DNA of 58,352 bases, from positions 1 to 58,352 of the forward strand of contig JAADHN010000005.1 in the NCBI GenBank assembly GCA_013151865.1, given 5' to 3'. The position numbers and the translations under genes were made by a program. Position 1 is the stretch's first letter, and each line of letters starts with the position of its first letter. Positions 36,633 to 46,102 of this stretch are shown in pieces. The notes under the pieces were generated by a model. The model was not told the origin of the DNA, did not search any database, and was given only the letters and a program-made list of their open reading frames with translations. Source of the stretch: Kiritimatiellota bacterium (lineage in GTDB: Bacteria > Verrucomicrobiota > Lentisphaeria > Oligosphaerales > JAADHN01).

Positions 36633-38624
36633 TCAATACGAGAGCATCGATACGGACTTGGCTATCAAGGCGATGGCGACGGACGCCATGGCGACCAGTC
36701 CCATGCCGCAACCGTATCCGGCCAGGAGCACGGGCGCGTATTGTCGCCATTGTTTGCCGAACCGCTTCAACAGGTAGTACCGGCCGATCAGCGCCCCCAT
36801 CAGCTCCGGGATCACGGCGCCGGGCAACGCCGACCCGAGCCCACGCACAAATCCATACATCAACAGAGTGGGCAAACCGAGGGTGGAGAGCAGCAGGAAC
36901 ATGCCGAGACCGATCCCGAAGCCGATACTCACTACCAGTGGTTTGAGGGCTTCAAAGAAAATCGAACTTCCCGCCATGGTCGAACTCATCAACAGGCAAG
37001 TATTCAAGGCCTGCAATTCCCAGATTTTTTGCGTGAACGGATAATGGTCCGAAGGAATGGGCGCCAGCTTCCAAATGTAATGGGAAAAACAGATTGTCGA
37101 GATCAAAACGATCGGAATGACCACGATCTCCGTCTTGATCACGCTGCTTAACTTTGTGCCGGTCAGCTCGACCACTCGGAACCCGCGTACCGACCGTCCA
37201 TAATCGTGCAGTGGAATCGGGGCGAACCAAATGGCCACGCCTTTGTAGCCGCTCAGGATGAAGGCGGCCTCTCGAACAAGGGGAATGCTTACGGCTTGGC
37301 CGGCCAGTCCTTCGAGCTTGGCCGTGGCATACGAGATGAGCGGTGTGTAGATGAAGCCGTACCCGAGGAAAAACCACCAGGGAAACCCCGGAACCAACCA
37401 CGTGCTGATGGCAAGATAGCTGACCGTGGAAAAGAGGTATATGCCCAAGGCTACCCAGATCGGAATATCGCCCCGACGCGGGTTGCCCTTGCGCAAAATG
37501 CTCAAGGCCGTGCGGAAACTGGGCGGCCCCGACCCGACCGCGGCCGTCCTGCGGCGGCGGCCCCTCAGCAACGGCAGGACGATTTGTAGAATGCTGTAAG
37601 CGCAGATTGAAAACGTGATCCCGATCCCGAACGAGAGATAAAAGTCGATATTGTTGCTGAAAAGCGTGTCCACCACCTGCATCCCGGGTCGCCACGTCGT
37701 CAGGACCCCTGCATGGTAAAGCGCCGGATTAAGCGCCAGCTTGATCACAAAAGCCAGGGCCCCGCCGATCACGGCCCAGAACGGCAGCACCATGCCGGTG
37801 ATGACCAGTCCCAGCGAGAAAACCAAGTTGACCGGAGTCGCCGGAAAGATGTTCTGGGTCACATTGGTCAGATCCATCCAGGGGATGGGAATGAGCTGAA
37901 CCGGATGCGCCAGGAACGCCCCGGTCAAGGCCGGAATCCCCACATAGAAGAACCCGAAAGTCAGTCCCATGACCCCGCCGATCGAAAAAACCCGCCAGCG
38001 CCACCGGGTCCCGGTTTCCTTGGACTCGGCCAACGCCAGGACACCCTGTGCCCCGACGGGCGCCATGGGAAAAGGCAGTTTCTCCACATCGTTGGTCAAA
38101 CGGTACAGGACATACCCGAGCCCGAAGTTGTCGATTCGGGTGATGACGAACATCAACGCCATGAGCGCAATGGGGCCTACCCAATATCGCGTGAAAAAGG
38201 TGCGGCCTTGTTCGCGGATGATTTCGGCCTGCGGCGCAACCCAACTCGGGATGCCTTGCGCGATGCCCATGGCCATGGCGGCGGGCGATTGGACCAGGTA
38301 TTGTCGCCACAGCAGTCCCCAGAAGGGCGTGGCAAGTGTGATCCCGGTCATATAGAAGAGGATATAGACTTCCTGCTGTCGCAGGTTCCGCAAGGAACGT
38401 TTGGCGACCTCGGCGAACAGGATCACCGTGACCCAGCGGGCCGCCGGCCCCAGGCCCTGGCCGATGATCAACTGCAGGTACATCGAGCCCGGGACCATGA
38501 AAAAGGCCAGGAACAAGGCGCCCACGATCGTCTTGACCCCGAACCCGTCCTCGAACACCTCCGGCGGGTGCATCAGGTTCCGGAATTCCTGCAGTTCTTT
38601 GTCTTCCCGATACCGGTCGCTCAT
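36633..38624 (-). CDS. OPT-like polytopic membrane protein (DUF6785-type candidate)
   Basis: This is a 663-residue protein with about 14 hydrophobic segments and short loops. The segment around PFPMAPVGAQGVLALAE (about 195-210) and the pattern of paired helices recall the oligopeptide-transporter (OPT) superfamily and the DUF6785-type membrane proteins of PVC bacteria. I cannot confirm the family without a search. It is separated from the large permease gene upstream by only 84 bp on the same strand, suggesting a two-gene operon. A transport role is likely; substrate unknown. Confidence 0.7.
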   Translation of the reverse strand: MSDRYREDKELQEFRNLMHPPEVFEDGFGVKTIVGALFLAFFMVPGSMYLQLIIGQGLGPAARWVTVILFAEVAKRSLRNLRQQEVYILFYMTGITLATPFWGLLWRQYLVQSPAAMAMGIAQGIPSWVAPQAEIIREQGRTFFTRYWVGPIALMALMFVITRIDNFGLGYVLYRLTNDVEKLPFPMAPVGAQGVLALAESKETGTRWRWRVFSIGGVMGLTFGFFYVGIPALTGAFLAHPVQLIPIPWMDLTNVTQNIFPATPVNLVFSLGLVITGMVLPFWAVIGGALAFVIKLALNPALYHAGVLTTWRPGMQVVDTLFSNNIDFYLSFGIGITFSICAYSILQIVLPLLRGRRRRTAAVGSGPPSFRTALSILRKGNPRRGDIPIWVALGIYLFSTVSYLAISTWLVPGFPWWFFLGYGFIYTPLISYATAKLEGLAGQAVSIPLVREAAFILSGYKGVAIWFAPIPLHDYGRSVRGFRVVELTGTKLSSVIKTEIVVIPIVLISTICFSHYIWKLAPIPSDHYPFTQKIWELQALNTCLLMSSTMAGSSIFFEALKPLVVSIGFGIGLGMFLLLSTLGLPTLLMYGFVRGLGSALPGAVIPELMGALIGRYYLLKRFGKQWRQYAPVLLAGYGCGMGLVAMASVAIALIAKSVSMLSY

Positions 38625-38708
38625 GATGTGCCGCTCTGCTCTCTTGCTCGCAACCGCCCACGTCCAGCGACCGCCGCCGACACCGGCAAGTGCGCCGGGG
38701 CGTTCCGC

Positions 38709-41700
38709 TCACGCCAGCAACCGGGCGTCGGCGAACAGTGTGCTGCCCCGTTCATAGTACCGTTCCTGGGACTGGGTGTTCTGGGACCGCCAGCGAAGCA
38801 GGTGCTTGCGGAGCCCTTCCAGGAACGGCTGATTCGCCGTTTTCCAATTGGACTCTTCGCCGGCGGTCCGAGTCAGGTGCATGGTAATGCGATAAGCGCC
38901 GACCGCGTCATCGAAGTAGGCATAGACTTCCACCCGCTGGTTCACGCCCAGGTCGAAAGGCGCCAGGGAGACGTTGTACACCATGGCCCAGACGGGCTGT
39001 TCCGCTTCCTCGTTCCTTCCCCGCTCGCGGACCCGGCCGAGCCCGATGGGTTCCGCCACAAAGCGCCCGCTCGACGCCTCGGAATTCAATTCGAAATAGG
39101 AATACAGGTAGCCCAGCACCGCCAGGACCCGCTCTTCGTCGTAGCTGAAAGGAAAATCCACTTTCATCTCATCTCCCTCTGGAATGGGCAGCGCCCATCT
39201 TCGTTTTCCGCTCGGCACGGCGGCACGGGTGGCCAAAAGGGCCGGGTAAATGGCGCTGATCAAAACCGTGGCGATCGCCATGAAAATCACCATGACCACG
39301 GTCAACGACGAGTAATTCATGTTGACGGCACTCATCCAACCGAGCGCAACGATGATTTTGCTCAGTGACTGCCCCACCAGATACCCGGCCACGGCCCCGA
39401 CCACTCCGAAAACCAGGGATTCGGCCAGGAAGAATACGGCCACATGCGTCGGATTCAGGCCGATGGCGTTGTAAATGCCGATTTCTCGGCGGCGTTCCAT
39501 GACCGCCCCCAACATGGTGTTCAGAATAATCGTTGCGCCGATGATCAGCGGAATGATGATCCGCGCCATGCCCCCGACCTGCTTTCCCATGCTGGGGAGC
39601 AATCCGTAAGTCCCGGCTCGAATCACGGCGCTGCCTTTGTCCATCGGCACTTCTTCCCGCAATCCCAGGAGCAGTCGATTGTTGCTGAACCGGATTACCC
39701 GGTTCGCTTCCGACCAAGCGGTCCGGGCATCCGGAAAGCGCACGGCCAGGATCCGAGTCCCGGCCCCGCCCAACAAGCGGGCGAACCCCGTCGAGGTGAT
39801 CGCCACATCCTGGGCTCGCACCGGGGCGCTCCCGGCCGTGGGACTGGCCGAACCCTGGGCCGCGGCTTCGTGCATGGTCTGGGCCTGCTTCTGCGCTGCG
39901 GCAAGCGAGGCCGTCTGCTCGAGAGGCAGCAACGGAACGCCCGCAATGTCCTTGATCGCCTCGAAGCGTTCGTCGTCCACCAACCCGACGACTTTCAATT
40001 CCACCCCGTTCAGCACCAACCGGGCGGTTCCGAGGTTCTCCGGGGTGATGTCCACGAACGATGCGGCCCGGACCGACAACACCAGTTCGGCCGCATCGTC
40101 CCCGGACAGCCACCGTCCCGCCACCAGGGGAATGGACTGCACAAAACCGTCTTCGGCCTTTTCGAGCCCCAACATCACTTTGGCTTTCAGCTCCTTGTCC
40201 GATCCTGGACGGGTCAATTCGTACGGCATGTACCCCCCGTATTGATTCAAACGCTGGGCCCAGACTCGTGAGACCACCTTCCCGTGTTCGGCGAACAGAG
40301 CGCGCAAACTCCGGACCACAGTCCGATCCAAGGCGGCAAACCCGGGGTTCGTGTATAGATACCCATCGTACGGCGGCGATTCGGGTAAGCGCGCCCGAGC
40401 CGGGCGTGCACTTTCGGTCACGCTGGTAAAGGACAGCATGGTAAAGGTCACCAACACCACGGTGATGCAGGTCAAACCCGTGCGAACCCGGCGGCGCTTC
40501 ATGTTGTTCACTCCCACCGAAAACGCCACCCCCGCCAAGCGTGAACGCGACGCATCGGAAGAGTCGGTGTCCGTGAATTGGTTCAGCACCTTGGCCATTT
40601 CCTCGTCGAACCGGGCATAGAGGATCCAGCTCACGAACAAGGCCAGCCCGAGCATCACGAAGGCAATCAGAACGATGGTCGGAGCATGAGTCAACTGAAA
40701 AACCGGATGCACGGTCCGCAACCACAGGAACGTGACCGCGAACACGCCGGCGAACCAAGTGATCTGGCGGGTCACCTGTGTGAAGGGACAAGTCAGTTTC
40801 ATCACGAAAAAACAAAATGGAATGACCAGGCCGAGGAAGATCACAACCGCTTTGACCATGTCGTTCGAAGTGGCGAGAATAGCCGGGTAGGCCCGATACT
40901 CGACCCCAAGCGCCTCGGTGGCGCGGTCGAGGAACTGTTGCATGCGCCCGCGCTTGCGCAACTGCGCGGCTTGGTCGAGCAGGCGCCCGGCTTCCGTGTG
41001 CAGCTCTCGGGCCAGTGCATTGTGCACCCCCTTGCTCTCGAGTCGGTTGAGTCGATCTTCATCCAGCACCCATGTATCGTGAGCCGTGGCATAGCGCAGG
41101 GCCTGGGCCGGCAGTTCCCCCTGGACATAACCGGCCCCGGTCGGATGCTCCGGAGAACTATTCAGCAGCAATCCACGCCCCAGGCGCAGTTTGACCGGCA
41201 AATCAGGCGGGACGAAGATGGCGGCCACGCCGCCCGCTACGGTATGGAGATATTTTTTCGTGGCTCCGCGGTTCGGACTGACGCCCGACAGTCCGAAACT
41301 CATGGGCGTACTTTCCTGGAGCGCGTCGATCACGTCGATGCTGCGGACCGGCTCGAACGTCAGGGGTTCGATCAGTCCCACAAGATCGTATTTGACACAT
41401 GGAAACGTCGCCAGGATACGTTCCGTCACGGCCAGCGAACTGCCCAAGTTCGAAGAAAAACGCGTCTCCATGCGTCCCAGGTCGAGCGCGGCCGCAATGC
41501 GTCCTTCCCGGTCGAACCCGAAAACTTCCGAGTAGTAACCGGCGCCGCGCCGCAGCATATGCGCCACCGCACTGCCGCGCCCGTCGCTCAACACGGGGTA
41601 GTTCATGTTCACATCGCCGCGGACCGGTTCCCAAAACGCTCCCTGAGCCAGGACACGCCACGGCCGGAGGACGACCAGAGCATCCGAGACGGGCAGCTTG

Positions 41701-43637
41701 GGGACGGTGAGAGAAAAAGCATCCACTTTGCGGACCAACATTCGCGTCATGGCGCACATGTCGCGTCCGGGGACCTTGTACCCCTCGGCCAGCACGCCGC
41801 GGTCGAAGAGCGCGGGCAGGTAGGCCTCGAGAAAAGTCCCAATGCGCTCTACGTTCCGGCGGGGCAAGTGCTCGATATCGTCCAACGTGGTGTAGCGGTA
41901 TCGGCGGATATCCTGGACCGTAAGCAATGCCACCGAAGGCACTAACGCCTGGTTTCCGAACAACGTCGGCGTGGCAACGGGCTCGGCAAGATGATTCGAC
42001 CAGGCAACCCCGGCATTGTTCAAGATCGTGTCTTCGAGTCGGTTCGAGATACCTCGCTCCTCCGAGACCGACTCGGCCAAGCGGAGGGTGTCCCGCGAGA
42101 ATTTGACCACCGCCTTGACCAGGTCCGGGTAGTCGTAGGTCTGCATGTGGCTCTGATTGAAAAACCCGACCCGATCATTGTGGAACGAACAATCAAGAAA
42201 GCAGTACAGGACCGACTGCTTGCCGTTCAGCAGTTCCCGAAGCTCCCGGTTGCTCCGGTTTTCGGTCAAGTCCGCCCGGATCCCGGTGGCTGCCGTCCGA
42301 GCGTTCCGAACCACCTCGTCGAAAGCCGCCTGCAGTCGGGCGCGCTCGGGTCCGCTCAGCTTCGCGAACGCAGTGCGGCGCCCGAACTTGTTGAAAAGGC
42401 TGACCAAGCGCACCCAAACGTCGCCGTCGGCCCGAATCCGCCGCACATTCTTCTTGATCGCAGCGCGCCGTTCCGGGTCGGTTTCCCGTCGCAGGGCCTG
42501 GAGGAGGTGGGCGATGTTCTGACGCCCCTCGTTCAACCGTGTCGTCAGCAACTCCTGGATCGGTTTGCGCAGTTCCGTAGTCTTGCCCGCCACGGTCGAG
42601 GTTTCTGTCCGGACCCTCTCGACGAGGTCCGCAGACAGAGTCCGGCGGTACGCCTCGAGTTTGTACATCTCGGTGGCGAGTTCATCTTCCAACCCCTTGT
42701 CTTCCTCCTCGAGCACCGATTCCGGCGCGAACGTATACCAAGCATACGCCCGCGCCCCGGCCATTCCGGATCGGTGGGCATTCACGACCGAGAAAACCAC
42801 CGTTCTGGAAACCGGGCGTGCTGCGACGGCCCGAAAAACACGGAGAAAAATCGCCAGGTTCGCCGCGGCCTCGGCCCCTGGATCGACGCCGGGACAGATC
42901 GAGGAACTGTCAAGGGCCACCTGGAAATGCACCACCTCGTCGGCGTTCGACGTACCCGGAATAATGGCCCAGTAGTCGTCCAACGCGATACGCTGCCATC
43001 GTCTCCGATCCGCTCGGAGTCGAACCTGCGGCGCCGGGAGCCGACGCGCCAAGTCGCGGACCGCTGCAACCGCCTCTCGAGGGACGAGAAAGCGTGGAAT
43101 CGTGAGAGGGGCATCCACCTGCTTGCAGCGCGCCTGGTACGCCGATGTTTCGGCCGGCGCCAAAAAAAGCACCACACTCGCACCTGATTGGATCACGCTC
43201 AGCCAATTCCGCTCGCAGTCGAATTCCATCACGGCCGCAGCGCCCTGGAGCTGGCGTGATCTGAGGTCCTCGGGTTCGCCCCGGCCGGCGTATACCAGCC
43301 GCCCCTCCCAGCCCGCCTCGGGCAGGTTGCCCGGGTCGGCCAGGTTCGCTCGCAGCGGCAGGATCGGCCAGCGTCGTTTCCCGACGGACAGTTCGCCTCG
43401 CCCCGGCGACAGCACCGGATGCCGGAACCGAATCGTGCCGGTTTCGGGCGCCAGTTTCACAAACTCCGCAGCCACGTACCGGGCCGCGGCGGCGTTTCCC
43501 GGGTACCCTGCGGAACGTTCCGGAAAGCGCCGGCAAAGCGCTGCGGCTTCGTCGTACACAGTTCCGGCTTCGGAGCCGGTCGCTGTCGCAGCGATCATCA
43601 GGAACGCCAGGACACTTGCCAAAACCGATGTCATCAT
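38709..43637 (-). CDS. Giant M28-peptidase-like / FtsX permease fusion
   Basis: This protein has 1642 residues. A signal peptide (MMTSVLASVLAFLMIAATA) leads into an M28/PA-like ectodomain (about 25-360). The metal site appears degraded: where M28 enzymes have an HxD and a GADDN-type motif, this has VALDSSS and PGVDPGAEAAANL (about 232-255). A helical/coiled region and a second soluble region follow, then three helices (about 925-1005). The FtsX/MacB-type permease core comes next, with a helix near 1052, a periplasmic domain, and IIIPLIIGATIILN then ERRREIGIYNAIGLNPTHV near 1365-1400. A C-terminal soluble domain covers about 1485-1642. No ATPase gene is adjacent. The start is the double ATG at 43634-43637; no strong ribosome site is visible. 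Confidence 0.82.
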   Translation of the reverse strand: MMTSVLASVLAFLMIAATATGSEAGTVYDEAAALCRRFPERSAGYPGNAAAARYVAAEFVKLAPETGTIRFRHPVLSPGRGELSVGKRRWPILPLRANLADPGNLPEAGWEGRLVYAGRGEPEDLRSRQLQGAAAVMEFDCERNWLSVIQSGASVVLFLAPAETSAYQARCKQVDAPLTIPRFLVPREAVAAVRDLARRLPAPQVRLRADRRRWQRIALDDYWAIIPGTSNADEVVHFQVALDSSSICPGVDPGAEAAANLAIFLRVFRAVAARPVSRTVVFSVVNAHRSGMAGARAYAWYTFAPESVLEEEDKGLEDELATEMYKLEAYRRTLSADLVERVRTETSTVAGKTTELRKPIQELLTTRLNEGRQNIAHLLQALRRETDPERRAAIKKNVRRIRADGDVWVRLVSLFNKFGRRTAFAKLSGPERARLQAAFDEVVRNARTAATGIRADLTENRSNRELRELLNGKQSVLYCFLDCSFHNDRVGFFNQSHMQTYDYPDLVKAVVKFSRDTLRLAESVSEERGISNRLEDTILNNAGVAWSNHLAEPVATPTLFGNQALVPSVALLTVQDIRRYRYTTLDDIEHLPRRNVERIGTFLEAYLPALFDRGVLAEGYKVPGRDMCAMTRMLVRKVDAFSLTVPKLPVSDALVVLRPWRVLAQGAFWEPVRGDVNMNYPVLSDGRGSAVAHMLRRGAGYYSEVFGFDREGRIAAALDLGRMETRFSSNLGSSLAVTERILATFPCVKYDLVGLIEPLTFEPVRSIDVIDALQESTPMSFGLSGVSPNRGATKKYLHTVAGGVAAIFVPPDLPVKLRLGRGLLLNSSPEHPTGAGYVQGELPAQALRYATAHDTWVLDEDRLNRLESKGVHNALARELHTEAGRLLDQAAQLRKRGRMQQFLDRATEALGVEYRAYPAILATSNDMVKAVVIFLGLVIPFCFFVMKLTCPFTQVTRQITWFAGVFAVTFLWLRTVHPVFQLTHAPTIVLIAFVMLGLALFVSWILYARFDEEMAKVLNQFTDTDSSDASRSRLAGVAFSVGVNNMKRRRVRTGLTCITVVLVTFTMLSFTSVTESARPARARLPESPPYDGYLYTNPGFAALDRTVVRSLRALFAEHGKVVSRVWAQRLNQYGGYMPYELTRPGSDKELKAKVMLGLEKAEDGFVQSIPLVAGRWLSGDDAAELVLSVRAASFVDITPENLGTARLVLNGVELKVVGLVDDERFEAIKDIAGVPLLPLEQTASLAAAQKQAQTMHEAAAQGSASPTAGSAPVRAQDVAITSTGFARLLGGAGTRILAVRFPDARTAWSEANRVIRFSNNRLLLGLREEVPMDKGSAVIRAGTYGLLPSMGKQVGGMARIIIPLIIGATIILNTMLGAVMERRREIGIYNAIGLNPTHVAVFFLAESLVFGVVGAVAGYLVGQSLSKIIVALGWMSAVNMNYSSLTVVMVIFMAIATVLISAIYPALLATRAAVPSGKRRWALPIPEGDEMKVDFPFSYDEERVLAVLGYLYSYFELNSEASSGRFVAEPIGLGRVRERGRNEEAEQPVWAMVYNVSLAPFDLGVNQRVEVYAYFDDAVGAYRITMHLTRTAGEESNWKTANQPFLEGLRKHLLRWRSQNTQSQERYYERGSTLFADARLLA

Positions 43638-43873
43638 TGTGCGGGTACCAAAGGGGGTTGCGTTTCGGGCTCTTTCCTTCTTGCAGTTCACCGAGTCGCC
43701 AGCCGTCCGGGATATACCGCAGGGCAAGTCGCTTCTTCGCTCCCGGGATTCGACGCGGCCATCACACCCCACGGCCCCGCCCCTTGCCTGCAACGCCACA
43801 CAGAATTCATCCAGCGGACAGAGCCGACTCGGGTGGATCTCGCTTTCGCGTCGGCCGGGTACGCCGGACGAAA

Positions 43874-44183
43874 CCCGGTCTGAAAATCTGCCCTTGAAGA
43901 CCGAAATCACGATCACCGTATTGCCTGTGAAAAACTCGACGCCGACCGCCAGGATGAAACCGAGGCAGAACAGCGGACCTCCCGGAAGTCTTGCCGCACC
44001 GACCCGCAGCGCGTCGGCTCCGGCGCCCACCGTCGAGGCAAAAACCGCGTCAAACAAGACAAGCACGCCGTTCCCCCGCGCGAGGACGAACGCGCGGGAG
44101 ACAGCCATACGGGTCTGGATCACGTCTGCATCGGCGATCCACTCCAGGATTTCGGCCGGCGCTCGCCCCCCCTCCCGACACAT
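43874..44183 (-). pseudogene. N-terminal remnant of a formate/nitrite transporter (FNT) family protein
   Basis: About 103 residues read like the start of an FNT channel: PAEILEWIADADV, then ASTVGAGADALRVGAARL, GFILAVGVEFFTGNT and VIVISVFKGRFSDR. FNT proteins have GAELFTGN at exactly this point after their second helix. The homology then stops; the remaining four helices are missing in every frame. The frame stays open into the downstream permease gene, so no stop separates them, but the bridging residues are not FNT-like. A real FNT protein is about 270 residues. Confidence 0.6.
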
Positions 44184-44266
44184 TCGACATCTGAGAGGCC
44201 TTTGTGTCGTTGTTCGGGGACCGGCGCGGCGATGCCGACCGGCGCGCCGGCCGGGACAGTTTCGGC

Positions 44267-45271
44267 TTATCCAGCCGGGTCCCGGACCGGAAATTCCGCA
44301 TCGAGGACGACCGGGCGCTTTTCGCGGACGGAGCGCCTCAAAGCCGCCTCGAACTGAAGCTCGCGCAGACCCGCGACGCCCGGTACGGGGGCGGGCAACT
44401 CGTCCCGGATGCTGTCGATCCAGGCGGACAGGGACTTCTCGAAGGACGCGCCGTATCGATCCCAGCGCGATTTGTCCCGAGGCAGGCCGATTCGCTGCTC
44501 GCGATTGCCCCGATAATCCAGAACGTCCATGTCCCCGTCCAGCCCCCGGAGCACAATGCGCCCATTCTCAAAATTGCAGCCAAGTTCGAACAACGGAAAA
44601 CGGAAATCCATGCCCGTGAGGCCGACGAGCGTGCCGGTGGCGCCCGCTTCGCAGACAAAGGCCGCGGCAACATCCGGAGCCGCGATGCCCGCCCCTTTGC
44701 GCTCAACACCGCCTTCGAGTGCCGTCAGAGTCCGAACCGGACCGGCAAGGAAAGCCACCAGATCGATGCAGTGACTCCAACAGGCGTAATGGGCCCAGCC
44801 CGCAACCTGCACCACTTGGCCGAAGTCGCGAGATGCAGCCAGTTCACGGGCCAATCGGGTCTGCTCGAAAAACCGGTAATTGAAGACCATGGCGGTTTCG
44901 CATTGAACCCGCGCAGCCTTGTCGAGCATTTCCCGGCCGAGGAAAAAATCTTCCTCGGTGACGTGCGCCTGACCGTTTCGGGCCACGAGCGGTTTTTCGA
45001 AAAAGAGTCGCCGCGGCCCGGAGTCGAGGAGGGCCATGGCTGCCTCGTACCGGTCCATTTCTCGGGTGAGCACCAGCACCCCGTCCGGCGCAGCCGCCAC
45101 CAAGTCGGCCGGCGAGTCCACCACGACCGCCCCCAGAGAGGCGGCGCACGTCTCGGCCCTGGCCCGCGTGCGATTGTAGACCGACAGCTTGACGTCTTTT
45201 CGGCGCGCCAAGTACGGCAAGTAGTTGTTGCGCGCCACGTTCCCGGTCCCGCAAATCCCCAGTCGCAACAT
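44267..45271 (-). CDS. Gfo/Idh/MocA-family oxidoreductase
   Basis: This is a 334-residue NAD(P)-dependent sugar-type dehydrogenase. A Rossmann start is visible (RLGICGTGNVARNNYLPYL), followed by FFEKPLVARN, the EKP motif with the conserved Lys (about 96), and WAHYACWSHCIDLVAFL containing the family's substrate-side His/Asp. The ATG at 45271 follows AGGGAGA. It has no operon partner; the tRNA-Gly lies upstream. Substrates in this family range from inositols to amino-sugars and glycosides, so a precise role is not assignable, though it fits the saccharide-degrading theme of the window. Confidence 0.92.
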   Translation of the reverse strand: MLRLGICGTGNVARNNYLPYLARRKDVKLSVYNRTRARAETCAASLGAVVVDSPADLVAAAPDGVLVLTREMDRYEAAMALLDSGPRRLFFEKPLVARNGQAHVTEEDFFLGREMLDKAARVQCETAMVFNYRFFEQTRLARELAASRDFGQVVQVAGWAHYACWSHCIDLVAFLAGPVRTLTALEGGVERKGAGIAAPDVAAAFVCEAGATGTLVGLTGMDFRFPLFELGCNFENGRIVLRGLDGDMDVLDYRGNREQRIGLPRDKSRWDRYGASFEKSLSAWIDSIRDELPAPVPGVAGLRELQFEAALRRSVREKRPVVLDAEFPVRDPAG

Positions 45272-45488
45272 CGGTAGCGTCTCCCTTTCCGTAACCCCGT
45301 CGCGCGACCGGGGTCCCGCCGGACACTCCAGGCGCCGCCCAAGGCGGAACTGAGTGTTTTCATCCTGGGGACCCAGGTCGACACGGCGACCGTGCGGGCG
45401 AGCGGATGGAGATCAACCGCGGCATTCCATCTCGGGAATCGACCAGCACTACGTGGAGACCGCGTACCCGGACGTGTATATACAAAAA

Positions 45489-45562
45489 TGGAGCGGGCGA
45501 AGGGAATTGAACCCTCGTAGCCAGCTTGGAAGGCTGGAGCATTACCACTATGCTACGCCCGC
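45489..45562 (-). tRNA. tRNA-Gly (anticodon TCC)
   Basis: A 74-nt cloverleaf including an encoded CCA. The acceptor stem GCGGGCG/CGCCCGC, anticodon loop CTTCCAA between CCAGC and GCTGG, and the T-loop TTCAATT are all intact. It reads GGA (and GGG by wobble) codons. Confidence 0.95.
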
Positions 45563-45886
45563 ACCGACGAGACCGACGGCAGACCTGAATCCGCGCCGAA
45601 AAGCAGAAAGGCATCACGGACTCAAAGCAAGAATAACATAGTGCTGCCTCAGCACGAGTCAAACGACAAATAGAGACGAAGCGACCGTCTTCGAACTCGT
45701 CGTGGTCCGACTGGCCGGGCCCTTCAAGTCATGGCATAGTATTGCCCGCGCCCCGTGTTCCCATTCTCCAGCGTGCGGTCCGCACACCGGAATCCGGAAC
45801 GGAACCGAGGGAGTTCGAGCGGATATGGTCGCGCCGGCCCGCCGCTGCACTCGGCGGGGCGGAGCCGACCGTGGGGCGTGGCTGTT
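45563..45886. other. Spacer between divergent tRNA genes
   Basis: This is 324 bp without a credible open frame. It carries the promoter-like boxes for tRNA-Gly at 45635-45662. No equally good promoter was found for tRNA-Leu. Confidence 0.4.
45635..45662 (-). promoter_or_regulatory. Sigma-70-like promoter for tRNA-Gly
   Basis: On the - strand TTGACT (45662-45657) is followed after 16 bp by TATGTT (45640-45635), about 70 bp upstream of the tRNA-Gly 5' end. The boxes match 5/6 and 4/6 of the consensus. The position and orientation fit, but no transcript evidence exists here. Confidence 0.4.
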
Positions 45887-45971
<85 letters not shown>

Positions 45972-46102
45972 TTCTTCCCGTTCAAATGCTGGTCGTCCTC
46001 CAACCAAGGCCCGACCGCGGCTTTGCGACCAGCCGGTTTCGTGCCGAGAAGGACGGAAAAAACTATGGAAAAAGGCTGCCGCTTGCCTCGACACGCATCG
46101 AC

